DNA from: Planococcus citri
Taxonomy: Eukaryota > Arthropoda > Insecta > Hemiptera > Pseudococcidae
Reading direction: 5' to 3'
Length of the DNA stretch: 64,000 bases
NCBI RefSeq assembly: GCF_950023065.1
Contig: NC_088678.1
Coordinates: 46,862,580 to 46,926,579 of the forward strand
Positions 36,975 through 49,379 of the stretch are shown here, piece after piece. How positions within the stretch are numbered: position 1 is the first letter of the stretch; each line of letters opens with the position of its first letter. The notes below the pieces were generated by a model that was not told where the DNA came from, did not search any database, and saw only the letters and a list, made by a program, of their open reading frames with translations. A program made the position numbers and the translations under genes.

Positions 36975-38214
36975 GGGTCATTCCATGCCAAATCGGCGGA
37001 TTTTTGCACGAGGGGTCTTCGATTTTTTTCAAAATCAGATCATTTGTAGAGGTCATCAAACGATGACGAATGACGCAAACCGGAAATTTTTTCGATTTTT
37101 TTTGACGGAGCTGTGGCGCTTCAAAGTTCTCCAAAATGGCCGAAAATGGAAAATTTCAGTTGCAAATTACTCCGGTTGTACGTGGTATAGAATTTTGAAC
37201 TTTTTTTTCAAATTGTAGTACTTTGAGAGGGTAATCGACGAGTGATGTCAAAATCAGTGTTGCCACTTTCAAAAACCTAAAAAAATCGATTTTAAAACTT
37301 ATAATTTAAATATAACCACGATCTCGGCGAGTAAAAATTCTGAAAAAATTCTCAGTTTTAGTCCTTTTTATGTAGAATAACATATCAAAAAATTAGACTG
37401 GCATCTTTTTTTATTTTCGAGAAAAAAAAATTACAAGTTTTACAATTGCTGCAAAAGTACCATCCGAAACCTAAAAAATGAAAATTTTTGCATTTTTGAA
37501 ATATTTTACCAATGTGTAGACGATAATGTGAAAAAAATCCCCCTCCCCCCAATTTGTCGACAAATTGACGAAAAATGCATTAATTTCACTCTTGAAATAA
37601 AAATTTATAGCACGAAAAATGTCAATTCGTTGACAAATGGGGGGAGGGGGATTTTTTTCACATTATCGTCTACACATTGGTAAAATATTTCAAAAATGCA
37701 AAAATTTTCATTTTTTAGGTTTCGGATGGTACTTTTGCAGCAATTGTAAAACTTGTAATTTTTTTTTCTCGAAAATAAAAAAAGATGCCAGTCTAATTTT
37801 TTGATATGTTATTCTACATAAAAAGGACTAAAACTGAGAATTTTTTCAGAATTTTTACTCGCCGAGATCGTGGTTATATTTAAATTATAAGTTTTAAAAT
37901 CGATTTTTTTAGGTTTTTGAAAGTGGCAACACTGATTTTGACATCACTCGTCGATTACCCTCTCAAAGTACTACAATTTGAAAAAAAAGTTCAAAATTCT
38001 ATACCACGTACAACCGGAGTAATTTGCAACTGAAATTTTCCATTTTCGGCCATTTTGGAGAACTTTGAAGCGCCACAGCTCCGTCAAAAAAAATCGAAAA
38101 AATTTCCGGTTTGCGTCATTCGTCATCGTTTGATGACCTCTACAAATGATCTGATTTTGAAAAAAATCGAAGACCCCTCGTGCAAAAATCCGCCGATTTG
38201 GCATGGAATGACCC
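36975..38214. mobile_element. 1.24-kb near-perfect palindrome (foldback element)
   Basis: The left arm 36975-37569 is mirrored by 37621-38214, with about 50 bp unpaired in the centre. The first 576 bp of each arm keep exact register: left base + right base = 75189 from the outer ends to CCCCCTCCCCCC (37539-37550) and GGGGGGAGGGGG (37639-37650). The ends read GGGTCATTCCATGCCAAAT. The flanking direct repeat is at most ATA. Identical 77-codon open frames on opposite strands (one per arm) simply reflect the palindrome. No transposase. Confidence 0.92.
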
Positions 38215-38699
38215 ATAGCTGTTTGATAAGTTTTTCCAATAAAAATGTAGATTTTTATTCTTGATTGGTAAACTACCTACAAATTATATGTACCTAATTG
38301 GAAATAATCGGCAAAAGAAACTTATTTTCAAACTTTTTTGGAACTTGAATAACCCATTTTTGAAAGCTCTTGTATTACTTCGCCCGGGCTCGCGAAGTAA
38401 GGGCCGAAACTTTTGAAAAATTATAATTTCAAGACAGAAAAAACAATGTTTTTATGCAAAAAGTTTTTTTTTGCTTTTGAAATTTTAGAATTTGAAAATT
38501 TTTAAAGCCAAAAAAACTCCTCCATAAAAAACATAGTTTTTATGCTTCCAAATAAATTTTTTTCAAAATCTTTAGCTCATTGTGTCGCTCGAGTATGTTT
38601 GCTTTCCTTTTACCACTTGAAATAGGTAGGTATAAAAAAAAAACATTGTTCAAAATAAATTCTAAAATTTCGGAGTCAAAAAAAATCCTTGCGTAAATT

Positions 38700-38940
38700 G
38701 TACAAATCAATTCGTTATTCGTTCACTAATGATTCACCAAAAATTATTCAATTCGCTCACGAATGGTACACCAAAAATTATTCAACTCGTTCGCGAATGA
38801 TTCACCAAAAATTAATTAAATGAATCGATTCGTTCGCGAACGAATCACTTATACGTATTAATTCGTTCGTGAATGATTCACTAATAATTATTCGATCCGT
38901 TTGCGAATGATAATCACCAATCGTTCGTAAACCTCAACTT
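38700..38940. repeat. TTCGTTCGCGAATGATTCACC tandem array 1
   Basis: About six diverged units of roughly 40 bp, each holding AATTCGTTCGCGAATGATTC and ACCAAAAATTATTCAA. TTCGTTCGCGAACGAA within some units is itself palindromic. Confidence 0.85.
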
Positions 38941-39189
38941 TTTATTCAACAAAATTAGTATTTTCACCCCCCCCCCCAAATGATATAGGGACTTTTTTAG
39001 TGAACTAAGGGTCAGTTGAAAAATGTATAATACCTACTCAATTGGAAATTTCTGGTTATTTACCCCCCCCTTACCCGATCCCATTCTTTACAGCCCCGCA
39101 TCAAACCCGAATAGTCTGCTTTTCACGAATAAGGATCTTCGCATATAAGTAAGTAGTATACCGCACCTGGACGCACGGCAGTCGATTTG

Positions 39190-39440
39190 ACATATTTAGT
39201 TCTGGAGCCTTTCACAAAATATAAATTTCTCCAGCCATTTCAAATCGCTTCAGAAGGCGTCGTAATCAACTTCGAAGGATGAAAATCTAACCCTGTCGTA
39301 AGTTCGAGATTCCAAATGGATTGCGGCAGGTGCATGAATTTGCAAATCTGAGGTGACGGATTGAAAAAAAAATTTAAACTGTGTTTTTGTATAAGATCGA
39401 AGATCTCAAATTGTAAAAAAATTCTCATCATCGACGAACA
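39190..39440. repeat. Dispersed repeat, family 1 (subfamily c)
   Basis: In the minus frame it reads LESRTYDRVRFSSFEVDYDA, almost the same peptide as the plus-strand copy at 41660-41755 and the minus-strand copy at 48050-48160. This copy has an in-frame stop right after. Confidence 0.65.
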
Positions 39441-41650
39441 TGATTCAAAGATTTCTCATCTACGAACGTCATTTTGTAATCTAAAAGCTGAACATGGTTG
39501 AAAGCTTCTTCCTTCTGGAGCAATCTCGTGGCCATTTTTTTAAAAGGAGAAGAAAAAGCACATTCTTAAGTATGTGTAATTTTACGCTCAGAATGATTTT
39601 TATAAAGTGATTCTCGAACGTTTTATCAATGGCGCCCGAGCAATGACACGATGTTATAACGCTGAAAACTATACGATAAAGATAAAGCTGGTCATTTTCG
39701 ATCTCGTTACGTAGATATAAACTTTTTACTATACGAAGAACCTTTCGAATGTACTAAGCATAAAGTAAATTGACTAATGTAAAATTTCGCATAGGTACCT
39801 TACTCTTCGAAACTCGAGTAGGTACATCGTCGTAAGGATGGACGAGTAGGTACCTATAACGCGCACACTGTATTTAAGTGTGTTCGAGATCATTTGCACA
39901 GTTAATACGTAACTTATAGTACAGTGTGTATACTTATATGTAGTATGAGAAACTTTTTCTCGAGCATAAGTTAAACTATAAATGTTTCAAGTTTGCAACT
40001 TCTTCTTGAGTGTAACGGAAGTATTCAGCAAGTTACAACGCCTCTGGGAATTTTGTTTGATAGAAGCAGAGACAATCCGAATACGCACAAATTTTAACCA
40101 TGTTGCCATTTGCGTGCTGGTTACGTCAGCGTCACTTCTGCCTATATCTATGGTATATTATAGTCCTACCGACTATATTTTGCAGATTTCTAGCAGCATC
40201 AGGCGAGCAGCTGTTACATAAATCAAAACTCTCTATAACTCGCAGCCTGTCTGCCTTATCGGCGATGTAAAAATAATAATATTAGCTAAACGTCACGTCA
40301 TCGTCGTCATCGTCATCGTCATCGTCATTCTCAGGTAAAATATTAACCCGATTATTTCGCCACTTGTGAACTTTTGGACGGCCGCGCGGTGGATCTTCGA
40401 CGAGAATATTTAAAACTCGATAATTCGATTATATCAACGATTGCTCGAGAAGCAGTATAGGCCTATTTGGTAATTTATTTTAATCACTTTTACCCCAACA
40501 GCCGAGTTAAATTCCCTGTTACACGGTTAGCAGCTAATATCTTTAAGTGAAACGAGACTGATGCTGTGACGAGCTCGAATCTCACGTCTGTTTAAAAATT
40601 CTGTAAATGTGCTCGCCTTCGACGAAACGTATACAAGTCTAGAATGTAAGCCCGTGTCGTCGTCGCAGAGAGATCACCATAACTTTAATTCAATTAAAAA
40701 TGGTAACTTTTTTACATGCCAGTACACGGGGTTTTGAAATCCATCACGCGACGCGACGCGCTCAGCGAATCGAGCCATGTAGAAAATACATTCGCGAAAG
40801 GCCTACACCTATACTAACAAAAGCTGCTGGGATTCTGCGAGCGAGTCGAACAGAGGTATCTAAACTACCCCCTCTCTGCTTCACTGTACGCTAAACATGC
40901 AGCTTGAATTCTGCCAGCCAAACTTTCGAATTAGGTTTGTTTTTCATTTCGAAATCGACACACGCGAAATAATATCGCCCCGCAGTGTTGTATCTGTAAT
41001 TCAACGAGCATACGCGATATGCTCATCCCCTTGGACCACCTTTTGCCTTTGCGTCGCTTCTCGTCTCCGTATTGACCTCCCAGATACACACAAAACGTAC
41101 ATACGTACTCGTACATATTTCTACACAATCGTTAACGTCGTGTATTAGTATTCGTTTTCACCTCGAGCGATTAAAATCACGTTTCCAACCTATCATTTTG
41201 ATATTACCAGATAACAATTGTGAATCATTGAACGTTTCGCCGGCCGCCTGACGTTCTCTCTATACCTCGTATAATGACTTTGTTGTAGGTAGCTAGGTAT
41301 AGGTACTACTCGCCGCGTACTATTTTGCAAATAACGGTCTTCGCATTCCTGGTTAGATACATATGCCGCAAGCTGATACTACATATAACCACTATTACAC
41401 ACGCGAAAAAGCTTCCAAACAAACTTAAATTATGCATTCTTGTGGTGTACCCACCTATACGAGTATGTATTCTTCAAAATATTATAATCCGCCTAAACCA
41501 CCTACTCGTATGCAAGGTGTTTGGGTAAAAGTGGATGAGCCTTCCATCGAGTGGCTATGCTACTTTTATCAACTTTATGTGGATATGTCAGATCGACTCG
41601 CCGAGTGTCCAGGTACTGAAGGCAAAGATCCTTATTCAGTTTTCATCATC
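39441..41650. other. No gene recognised; relatively GC-richer stretch
   Basis: The part from 40260 to 41200 is richer in G+C and CG dinucleotides than its surroundings and has a (GTCATC)n run at about 40300-40330. No start-to-stop or splice-flanked gene could be supported. It could be conserved intronic or regulatory DNA. Confidence 0.4.
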
Positions 41651-41654
41651 TTAA

Positions 41655-41885
41655 CCACTCCTACCGCAATCGATTTGGAATCTCGAACTTATGACAGGAT
41701 TAAATTTTCAGCTGCCGAAGCAGATCACAGCGTCTTTAAAAGCGATATGAAATAGCTGGAGATATGCCATATTTTACTGGAGGCTTTAGATGGAGTGGAA
41801 AATGGTGGCAATAAATTAGAGGAGTCGATCTTACGAGGGAACTTCTCGAGGTGGTCGATTTAGATTTGGACGGCATCGTAATTTT
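41655..41885 (+). repeat. Dispersed repeat, family 1 (subfamily c)
   Basis: Contains LESRTYDRIKFSAAEADHSV in the plus frame and a TACTGGAGGCTTTAGATGG block. Inverted relative to the copies at 39190 and 47870. Confidence 0.65.
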
Positions 41886-41941
41886 TCGAAAGAGCATACT
41901 TTGAAACCCATATACCTAACTGAAATTTTAATTTATACAGT

Positions 41942-42111
41942 TAAAAAGGGAAAAATTAGTAGATTTTAACTTGATTGAATGTATTTTCACAAAAATTATT
42001 GAAACACTACAACAGCCTACACAACGTTTCGGCACACAGTGCCTTCATCAGGTGATGAGAAAAATGTACCTATTCAATCAAGTTAAAATCTACTAATTTT
42101 TTCCTTTTTTA
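41942..42111. mobile_element. 170-bp inverted-repeat element with ribozyme-like loop
   Basis: The left arm (41942-41980) and right arm (42072-42111) are inverted copies built on AGTAGATTTTAACTTGATTG, about 39 bp with one or two differences. The 91-bp centre carries the hammerhead-like motif annotated at 42027-42051. Confidence 0.8.
42027..42051 (-). ncRNA. Hammerhead-ribozyme-like core
   Basis: On the minus strand CTGATGA is followed by A, a perfect 5-bp hairpin GGCAC-TGT-GTGCC, and then GAAAC. CUGAUGA, stem II, GAAA is the hammerhead core order, and such motifs are known in Penelope-like elements and related retroelements. One extra A lies between CUGAUGA and stem II, and I could not place stems I and III or the cleavage site with confidence, so activity is unproven. 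Confidence 0.4.
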
Positions 42112-42659
42112 AAAAAAAAAAAAACTGCATAAATTAGGAATAATTGATTTTTGAATGCTTTTTTTTAAACAATTTTTTGTAAACTTTTAGTTGCTCAAAT
42201 TGATGTTTTAATTTTTAGAGATTTTTTAAAAATCCAAAATTGATTTACGAGTAAGATTTTTTGACATAAATAATATGTTTTTTGGGCCATGGGTGTGTCC
42301 AAAATTACTATCGCGCTGACTTTTAAAAACTTGGAAAAAAATTCCTCAATATATTTCTTAAAAATGAATAAGAAACAAATTTCTTCATCTTTGGAAATGT
42401 TTATGGTAAAATTGAGGGGTAGGAAATCGTTAAAAATTTAATTTTTCTAAAACTTTGGCTTCACCTAATTGTTTTTACCCCAATTTTTTTAAGAACATTT
42501 TGTGAGGAAAAAATGAAAAATTAGTCGAATACTTACAGTATTTACATTTGAAATTGAGAGGTATACTTATTCCCTAAAAACGTACGAAAAATGTTCTTTA
42601 AAATGCCTAAATTCTTTTTTTGATCTTATAATTTAGAATTTAAACAGAATTACCTACTT

Positions 42660-43650
42660 AAGTGCTGAAAGACCCACCAGGTAGGCAGACAACCCTGAGA
42701 AGCCAGATAGGAGGTTCAATGACCTTGAAAGGCCAGATAGGCGAGATAGGTAGGTCAGTGGCCCTAAGAGACCAGGCATGGAGGTCAATGACCTTACGAG
42801 GCCAAGCAAACATACAAAATATGATCTTTGAGAAGTCAGACAGATCATGTTAGTGACCTTGAGAGACCAGTCAGTCGGGTCAATGACCTTGAGAGGTCAA
42901 AAAACCATACAAATGATCTTTGGAAAGTCAGACAGACATGTCAGTGACCTTGAGAGTCCAATCAGTCGGGTCAATGGCCTTGAGAGGTCAAGTAAGCAGA
43001 TCATATACCACCATGAAAGGCTAGATAGGTAGGTCAGTGGTCCTAAGGGACCAAAAAGACAGGTCAATGATTTTGAGAGGCCAAACAAACACACAAATTG
43101 TCTTTGGGAAGTCGGTAAGACATGTCAGTGACCTTGAGAGAGAGGTCAGTCAGTCAGGTCAATGACCTTAAGAGGCCAAAAACGTGCAAATAATTTTTGG
43201 GGAGTCAGACAAACATGTCAGTGACCTTGAGAGGCCAGTCGGTCGAGTCAATAACCTTAAAAGGCCACACAGACATACATAGGACATTTTGAAACCAGTC
43301 AGAGAGATCAATGAGGCTAGACAGGTAGGTCAGTGGCCTTAGAAGACCAGACAGATGGGCCATGACCTTAATAGGCCATAGGCATGCATTCAGATGACCT
43401 TGAGAAGACATTCAGACAGACAAGTCAGTTGCCAGACAGACCTGCAGACAACCTCGAGAGGCTAGACAAATAGATTAATGGCATATTCAAAAGTCAGACA
43501 GGCATACAGATGGTCTTGGGAAGCCAGGCAGACGAGTCAGTGACCTTGAGAGTCCAACCAGTTGAGGCCAGACAAGCAGTCAGATGACCGTGGAAACGCA
43601 TACTGACGGGTCAATGACCTTGAGAGATCAGATAGACGAGCCTGCAGAAA
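42660..43650. repeat. GACCTTGAGAGGCCAGACAG minisatellite with higher-order structure
   Basis: About 30 diverged units of roughly 30-35 bp carry GTCAATGACCTTGAGAGG or GTCAGTGACCTTGAGAG. Longer modules containing TCTTTGG(G/A)AAGTCAGACAGACATG recur at about 42830, 42918, 43105, 43200 and 43500, giving ~90-190 bp higher-order units. Because the unit contains few stops, open frames appear on both strands (Leu/Ser-rich on minus); these are not genes. Confidence 0.9.
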
Positions 43651-43848
43651 ATCTCATCATAAAGCTCAAACTTGAGAAAAATTTAATGATGTATCATATT
43701 ATGTGTGTACGTAGGTATACCATAAGCCTATTGAGTGAAGGAAGAGTCCGAGAATAAAATTTTGAAAATGGATTTCAACGTAGTCGCGGTAATTGTCCAC
43801 GGTTATGTTCTCCGTTCTCGTACACATCTATATATATAGCCGCATACA

Positions 43849-44623
43849 GGTAAACTCATAACGTTTTGTATAAACAGCAATCTCAAGACCCCTCTGTAAC
43901 TTCGTTGCTGTGCATACGCTCGACGCGTCACCCCATAGGCCTGATAGTACTCGATGTTAGGCCGCGTTATATTCGTTAACTTGATTTTTAGGTCACCTGT
44001 GGAAAGGTATTTCATTGCCAAAACATCAATTTTTCAGAAAAGCTTTTTTTAAAAAGTCTCATACGTCTCTGTTTTTCGCAAATGCTTTTTTAACAAAGCA
44101 TCCTACAGAAAAATAACCAGCTCTGAGCAGAAAGGAAATTTAAGTCTCTACAATTTCCTTCATTGCATTTTTTTCCTAGAATGCATACTTTTCCCATAAA
44201 ATCAATGTTTAGATTGAAAAACACGAAAATTTGGACCTGTATAATCAACTTAAAATTAAAATTCAGCAGTCAAAAATTTATTTTAGACGATTTTTGACCA
44301 CGCCATGTGAAAGAGGACATCTTCAACCACCAAAATCACCAAAAAGAACGTAAAAAACGTAAAAAATGATTCTTGGCAATAAAAACCTTTTCCTCATATC
44401 CTCATACCTGTTAATTAGGCTATGTACTCATTTGAAAATTGAGTCAAAAGTGAAATTGTATAAACAGCAATCTCACGTCCCTGCTCAAACTTTGCCAGTA
44501 GACTCCCCACACCTTGTAGATTCATATGGCACCTCATCGAAAAGTCACGTCCTAAAAAGGTTACGAGTTTGTCAAAACGTTATGAGTTTGCTGGTTAATC
44601 TATAAAAAAGTTACGAGTTTACC
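43849..44623. mobile_element. 775-bp TIR element
   Basis: The left end reads GGTAAACTCATAACG and the right end in reverse GGTAAACTCGTAACTT. Subterminal copies of the same word (GTTACGAGTTTG, GTTATGAGTTTG at 44557-44592) and a direct repeat TTGTATAAACAGCAATCTCA (43865 and 44457) lie inside. No transposase; no clear target duplication. Confidence 0.65.
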
Positions 44624-44639
44624 CCCTAGAATATTTATA

Positions 44640-47600
44640 CATACATTTGAATATCGACAATTTGATGGTGGAAATCGATACTACGTTAATTGATGTAACC
44701 ACAAATCCGTGCAAAAAATTTTTTATTTATATATAGATACTATACTTACTTACTCGCTTACATGTGGAAAATAGCTTGGTAGAAGATACTTACGTAGCTC
44801 ATGAGGTTTTATTCATTTTTAATGGGAAGAAAATATATCTACCTATGTAGACCGAAAGAAACACTTACCTAAATATTGGTTATTTTCACTAATTTCAAAG
44901 GTAAAGTAGAAGGTAAGCATTAAAATATTGGAATACTAAATAAAAAACAAAAAAAAGAAAACAAAAAAATAATTTTAAGCTGCGTGTTAAATGTTAATTT
45001 TTTTCGGCAAAACGCTATTCGTCTCCAGCACGCCGCTGGTTATCTTCGCTATACAAATAGTTTATCTTCCGGAAGCGTTAAAAGTTAATTCTGGAGGAAA
45101 AAAAATTAGAATTTAGTTTAAAAAAACAGTTTCACACTCAAAAAGAGTACTAAATGAAGGTTGTTTCGTAAGTAAAAACGTTGGCACGAAGCCTATTCTA
45201 AATTGCTTTGCAGAAAGTTACGAAGTTTTTCTTCTTATAGTTACTTAGAGTGTACCTACCTACTGTACACTATATACGCAGTGGATGATGGTGTATGTAG
45301 TGCGCTATATACGCTGTACCTACACTACGAGTATACTATAACTGGGTTGTAAAATAAATTTTTTTTCTTACGTGTATCTACTAGTAAACATTTGAATTTT
45401 CACTATACTCGGTACTTTATCGTACTTTTGTTGCCAATTCCGGGCGAAATTTTATATTCTTATAGGTTAACACGTACGTCAGATTTTTTATAATTTAAAA
45501 CGAAAATTTCGTTACCGAGTCGAGGGGAAAAATTAACGACACGGTCGCGTTGGTTGCTGGTTCAACAAGAAAATAAGATATTACGAAGGCGTGTCAAAAT
45601 GTAAATTACCAAAAGGCATAAATACGATACGTTCTTTTGTTAAAGATTTGCACGCGCGTTATGTTTATAAACAGCCGGTCGGCGAGCTGGGTCTGTGTGT
45701 AATAAATAAAGAGTTTCAACCTTTTCCGACGCCGATGCCGATGCCGCCGCTGACTCCACCGCCGACGAAAATTATGCTTTTACAAGACGCCCGAAAAATT
45801 ACGAGAAATTAAAATTTCACCCAATGTGAAAGCACATCTTCGCGTACAGAACGCCTAATGACTAAGTCAAAAATGGCAAATATGGCGGCCGCCTTGATAT
45901 TCGACGAATTTCTAAAAATGAATAATTATTGTTAACGTTTGCTGTGTTATTCGCGGCATTTTCTTTTGTTATATGGAACTCAAACGAATGGAAGATAAAT
46001 TAAAGGGTTAATTATTTTTTACCGCCACCGTAGCCGTTTTAATCTTCTTTTTTTTCTCAGCGTACAACTGTAAGAGGGAGAGTGGAGTGGAGGGGAGGGA
46101 TGGTATGGTTCGGCTTGTCATTGGAAAATTAATGTCAGTTTTCCGCGAGTCGTCGATAGAATTTTTATCGTTTTGAAGTAGTTGGGTAGATAAATAGGGA
46201 GGGGGTTCACCTTGAGCTTTACTTTTGATTCAAAACTTAAATTTATCGTCATTTTTTCCACCAAGTTCTGAAGTTCCGCAATAAGCATGCTGCAGTCGAG
46301 TGAACGAGCGACTAGGTACTTGGTGGTGCTAAATTACGATGCTATTTGGAATTAAATTAACTCCAAATTTGTTCAAACGTATCATTGATTTTTATAGGCG
46401 GAAAATGAAAATCACACGAGGCTTGATTTTTCAATATTTACACGCTTCTTCGCTTTTTTTTATCCGGTTATAAACGCGGAGAAATGTGGGCAGGAGGCTA
46501 CCAGGGGTTGAGAATTTTGCACGTTCCATAACGCGGCATTGTGGTTGTTGCATGCTGCACACAACAATGGGGCACTATAGGCTGTTCTGTTTCGCAGTCT
46601 TTCGACTCTCCGACGTTGGCGTTGGTATATTGCCAACTCGCCAAGTATATATAATTTCATGCACTTGGAATTCCACAACGCTGGCTCTCGTCGTAATTTA
46701 TACCGTCTATGTAATTTTTCACCAATCTTTTCCGTCTTGCTCTCGCGACACGGTAACCACAATCGATGAATCGATACGGCAAGTACACATTAATTAACCG
46801 GCAGCATCGGCGGTGACGGTGGCGCAAATTCATACCATCTCACAATGAATAGTTTGGTTGTCGTGTCGTTACATCGAAAAGTAATTAATCAACCGAGCTG
46901 AAAATATCATTTATAAACTTCCAATATGGAGATGAATGCATTACTAATCGTATCTACTATACAAAGGTTATTACCGATGGCAAAAACTGTGCTGGTTATT
47001 TTACTCATATAGTTATAGTAGGTATACAGTTTATACAACGACCACTTGCGCTAGCTCTTCCATCTCGCACAAATGACCTGCTTGGTGTTCATAACCTACA
47101 CTATGTACCAAATTTTCCCTTTCTCGGTAATACATATTAATTAATTAATCTTATACCCCGCGATGGTATTAAATACGTTTCAATTGATACTTCCACCAAA
47201 GGAAGTATTTGTCTACTTGCTGAATTACAATATTCCAGAGAGTTCACCGAACAAATTATTTCATCTTATATATACCTGTGCTACATACCCGAGAGTTACA
47301 ATTTGAATACAAAATTTCTATGTAGTTGTTTTGCTACTATTTACCTTCCGGGGCCCAAGTACGTAGGCGATTCTGTATTATAAAGCTATACAGTCTAGTT
47401 AAAATATCGAATTATACACATAATGCATAAGCAACTGAGGTAGGTTAAAAGGGCAAAAATGAAAGGGACCAAATACACACAGCATGACAAAGGCATCTAG
47501 TGGCCAGTAACAATACAAAAGTCAAAGCATTTAAATATACTTGATTCGAAATGTTAAGCAAGCTCTAAACTTGATTTCAGCACAAAGTTGGTCTCGAGAG

Positions 47601-47840
47601 AGAGTAACCTTTATATTTTTCGCACGAGTGGATCAAATTAGTACAGTTTGTATTGTTAGAACATTTAATTCCTTGAGGTGGTTTCATATAGCCAACTTCT
47701 AATACCTACCTACAGAAAAAGTAAAATTGAATAGTTGATGAGTTCGTGTGGAGGAGGGTTTTGGTGAGCATTGATTAAAGGCACGAATCGACAGAATTTA
47801 TCAATGGCGATTGGAAAATTAAACCAATAATATGAACTTG
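44640..47840. other. No gene recognised
   Basis: AT-rich with a CG-richer patch at 46440-46830. Open frames here overlap on opposite strands and lack domains. A Pro/Met-rich frame at 45591-45812 is low complexity. Confidence 0.45.
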
Positions 47841-47849
47841 AAAAGTCAC

Positions 47850-48200
47850 CCACATCTCTGAACATTATTTTCAATTTCCGAAGATGATTTTTTCGATTTT
47901 TGATGAATTTTTGAAAATGGCGGAAATAGGCTGCCTACAAAAAGAGCAAATAACGAAATGAATATTTGAAACTAGATTTATTAAGGTCAACTCCCCCCCC
48001 CCCCCTGAATCATTGCCGCCATTTTTTAGTCGATCTGAAGTCTCCGGCAAATTTTGAGTTTTCTCCAGCACTTTCAAATTGCTCCAGAAGACGTTATAAT
48101 CAATTTCGGCGGCTGAAAATTTAGTCTTATCATAAGTTCGACATTCCGATTCGATTGTAGTCGGTAAAATGCAAATCCGAGGTGACAAAATTTAAATGAG
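47850..48200. repeat. Dispersed repeat, family 1 (subfamily c)
   Basis: On minus it reads ECRTYDKTKFSAAEIDYNVF, parallel to the copies at 39190 and 41655, and includes TTCTCCAGCACTTTCAAATT, GCTCCAGAAGACGTTATAAT and a C13 run at about 47993. Confidence 0.65.
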
Positions 48201-49379
48201 TATGTTTTGCAAAGAAGTTAAAAAATCATAAATTTTATATTTTTGCAACAAATTACTCAAAATTTCGTTCATCTTAAAGTTACCCTCCCCCCTCCTTCAA
48301 TCATTTCAAATCACTCCGGAAAAAAATTAAATTTCTCATCAATGTAATTGGAAATTTTTAACGAAGAAGCAGCCATGTTTGAAAAATTGATGCCGGATTC
48401 GAGTTCGGCGACCTCGAATCAGTACAGGAATGTCCATCAGAACTGTGGAAAATGGCTTCTTCCCACTAAACAGCAAATTAACAACGTTCATTGGACGAGT
48501 AACAAAGGTGTTAATAAAATTGCCTAACCAGTTTGCCGTAAATACGATGTGAATTTTTTCCAAGAAGAAAACTACCTATTGAATCTGAGGGCAAATAGCA
48601 TTTAAATTTTGGCCATGTGGGTTTTTTGGCAGGAAAAATTCATTTCCGATTCTTAATTTTCTCCCCAGCGCTTTCTTTTACTGTACATTGGAAATTTTAG
48701 AGTTCAAAATAGAGAAAAAAATATGAATTTTTTTTTGGTTGTGCTTTTATATTATTTAGGGGGTGCTGAGTACGGAAATTACGCCTAAATTGTGCCTTGA
48801 TTCTTAATTTTTTTCTCAATTCATTTTTTTTTTAATTGAAATTTTTGAAAAAAGTTGGAATTTTTTTTAGAAAAATTGAATTATTTGTAATCGAGCATAA
48901 TAATTGTAGAGCAGGCAAACAGCGGTTTTAAAAAGGGAAAATTGACACATTAATTTTTTCTTCGGGAATGTATTCAGATGAACCCCCTGAACTACCAAAA
49001 AAAAAAAAACGACTCTCCTAACCCTGGAGCTAATTTTTTTTAGGGAGCCAAAACCTGTTCCAATTCACGTTTTTTGCGATTTACTCCGAAAATATTAGGT
49101 TTACGATAAAAACTACCATGACTAAAAATGTTCCCCTTCAAATTCTCGACAATTTGATACTACGCTCGATACCCATCCCTCAAGAGGGGCGTCTAAAAAT
49201 AGGGGTGGAAACAGTAAGTGTTTCAAAAAAAGTCAGTTCAATAAATTGATCAAAATTACCACTTAATATCTTTCGTTTTTGCTCACATTTTTTTTACAAA
49301 GTCTACTCACCCAACTATTAATTACACCACCATCGATTGGTCTTCAACCCTCCCAAGGGGTTGGTGGGGGATGCTTGAT

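Noticed and set aside
36985..38216. Identical 77-81 residue proteins on opposite strands
   Set aside because: They are mirror images created by the palindrome; no family match.
42654..43411. Leu/Ser-rich repetitive proteins on minus and Arg/Gly-rich ones on plus
   Set aside because: By-products of the GACCTTGAGAGG minisatellite; no start, splice or polyA evidence.
42660..43650. CRISPR-like array
   Set aside because: Units are diverged and contiguous without unique spacers, and the context is eukaryotic.
45591..45812. Pro/Met-rich open frame
   Set aside because: Low-complexity CCGATG repeats explain the proline run; nothing else supports a gene.
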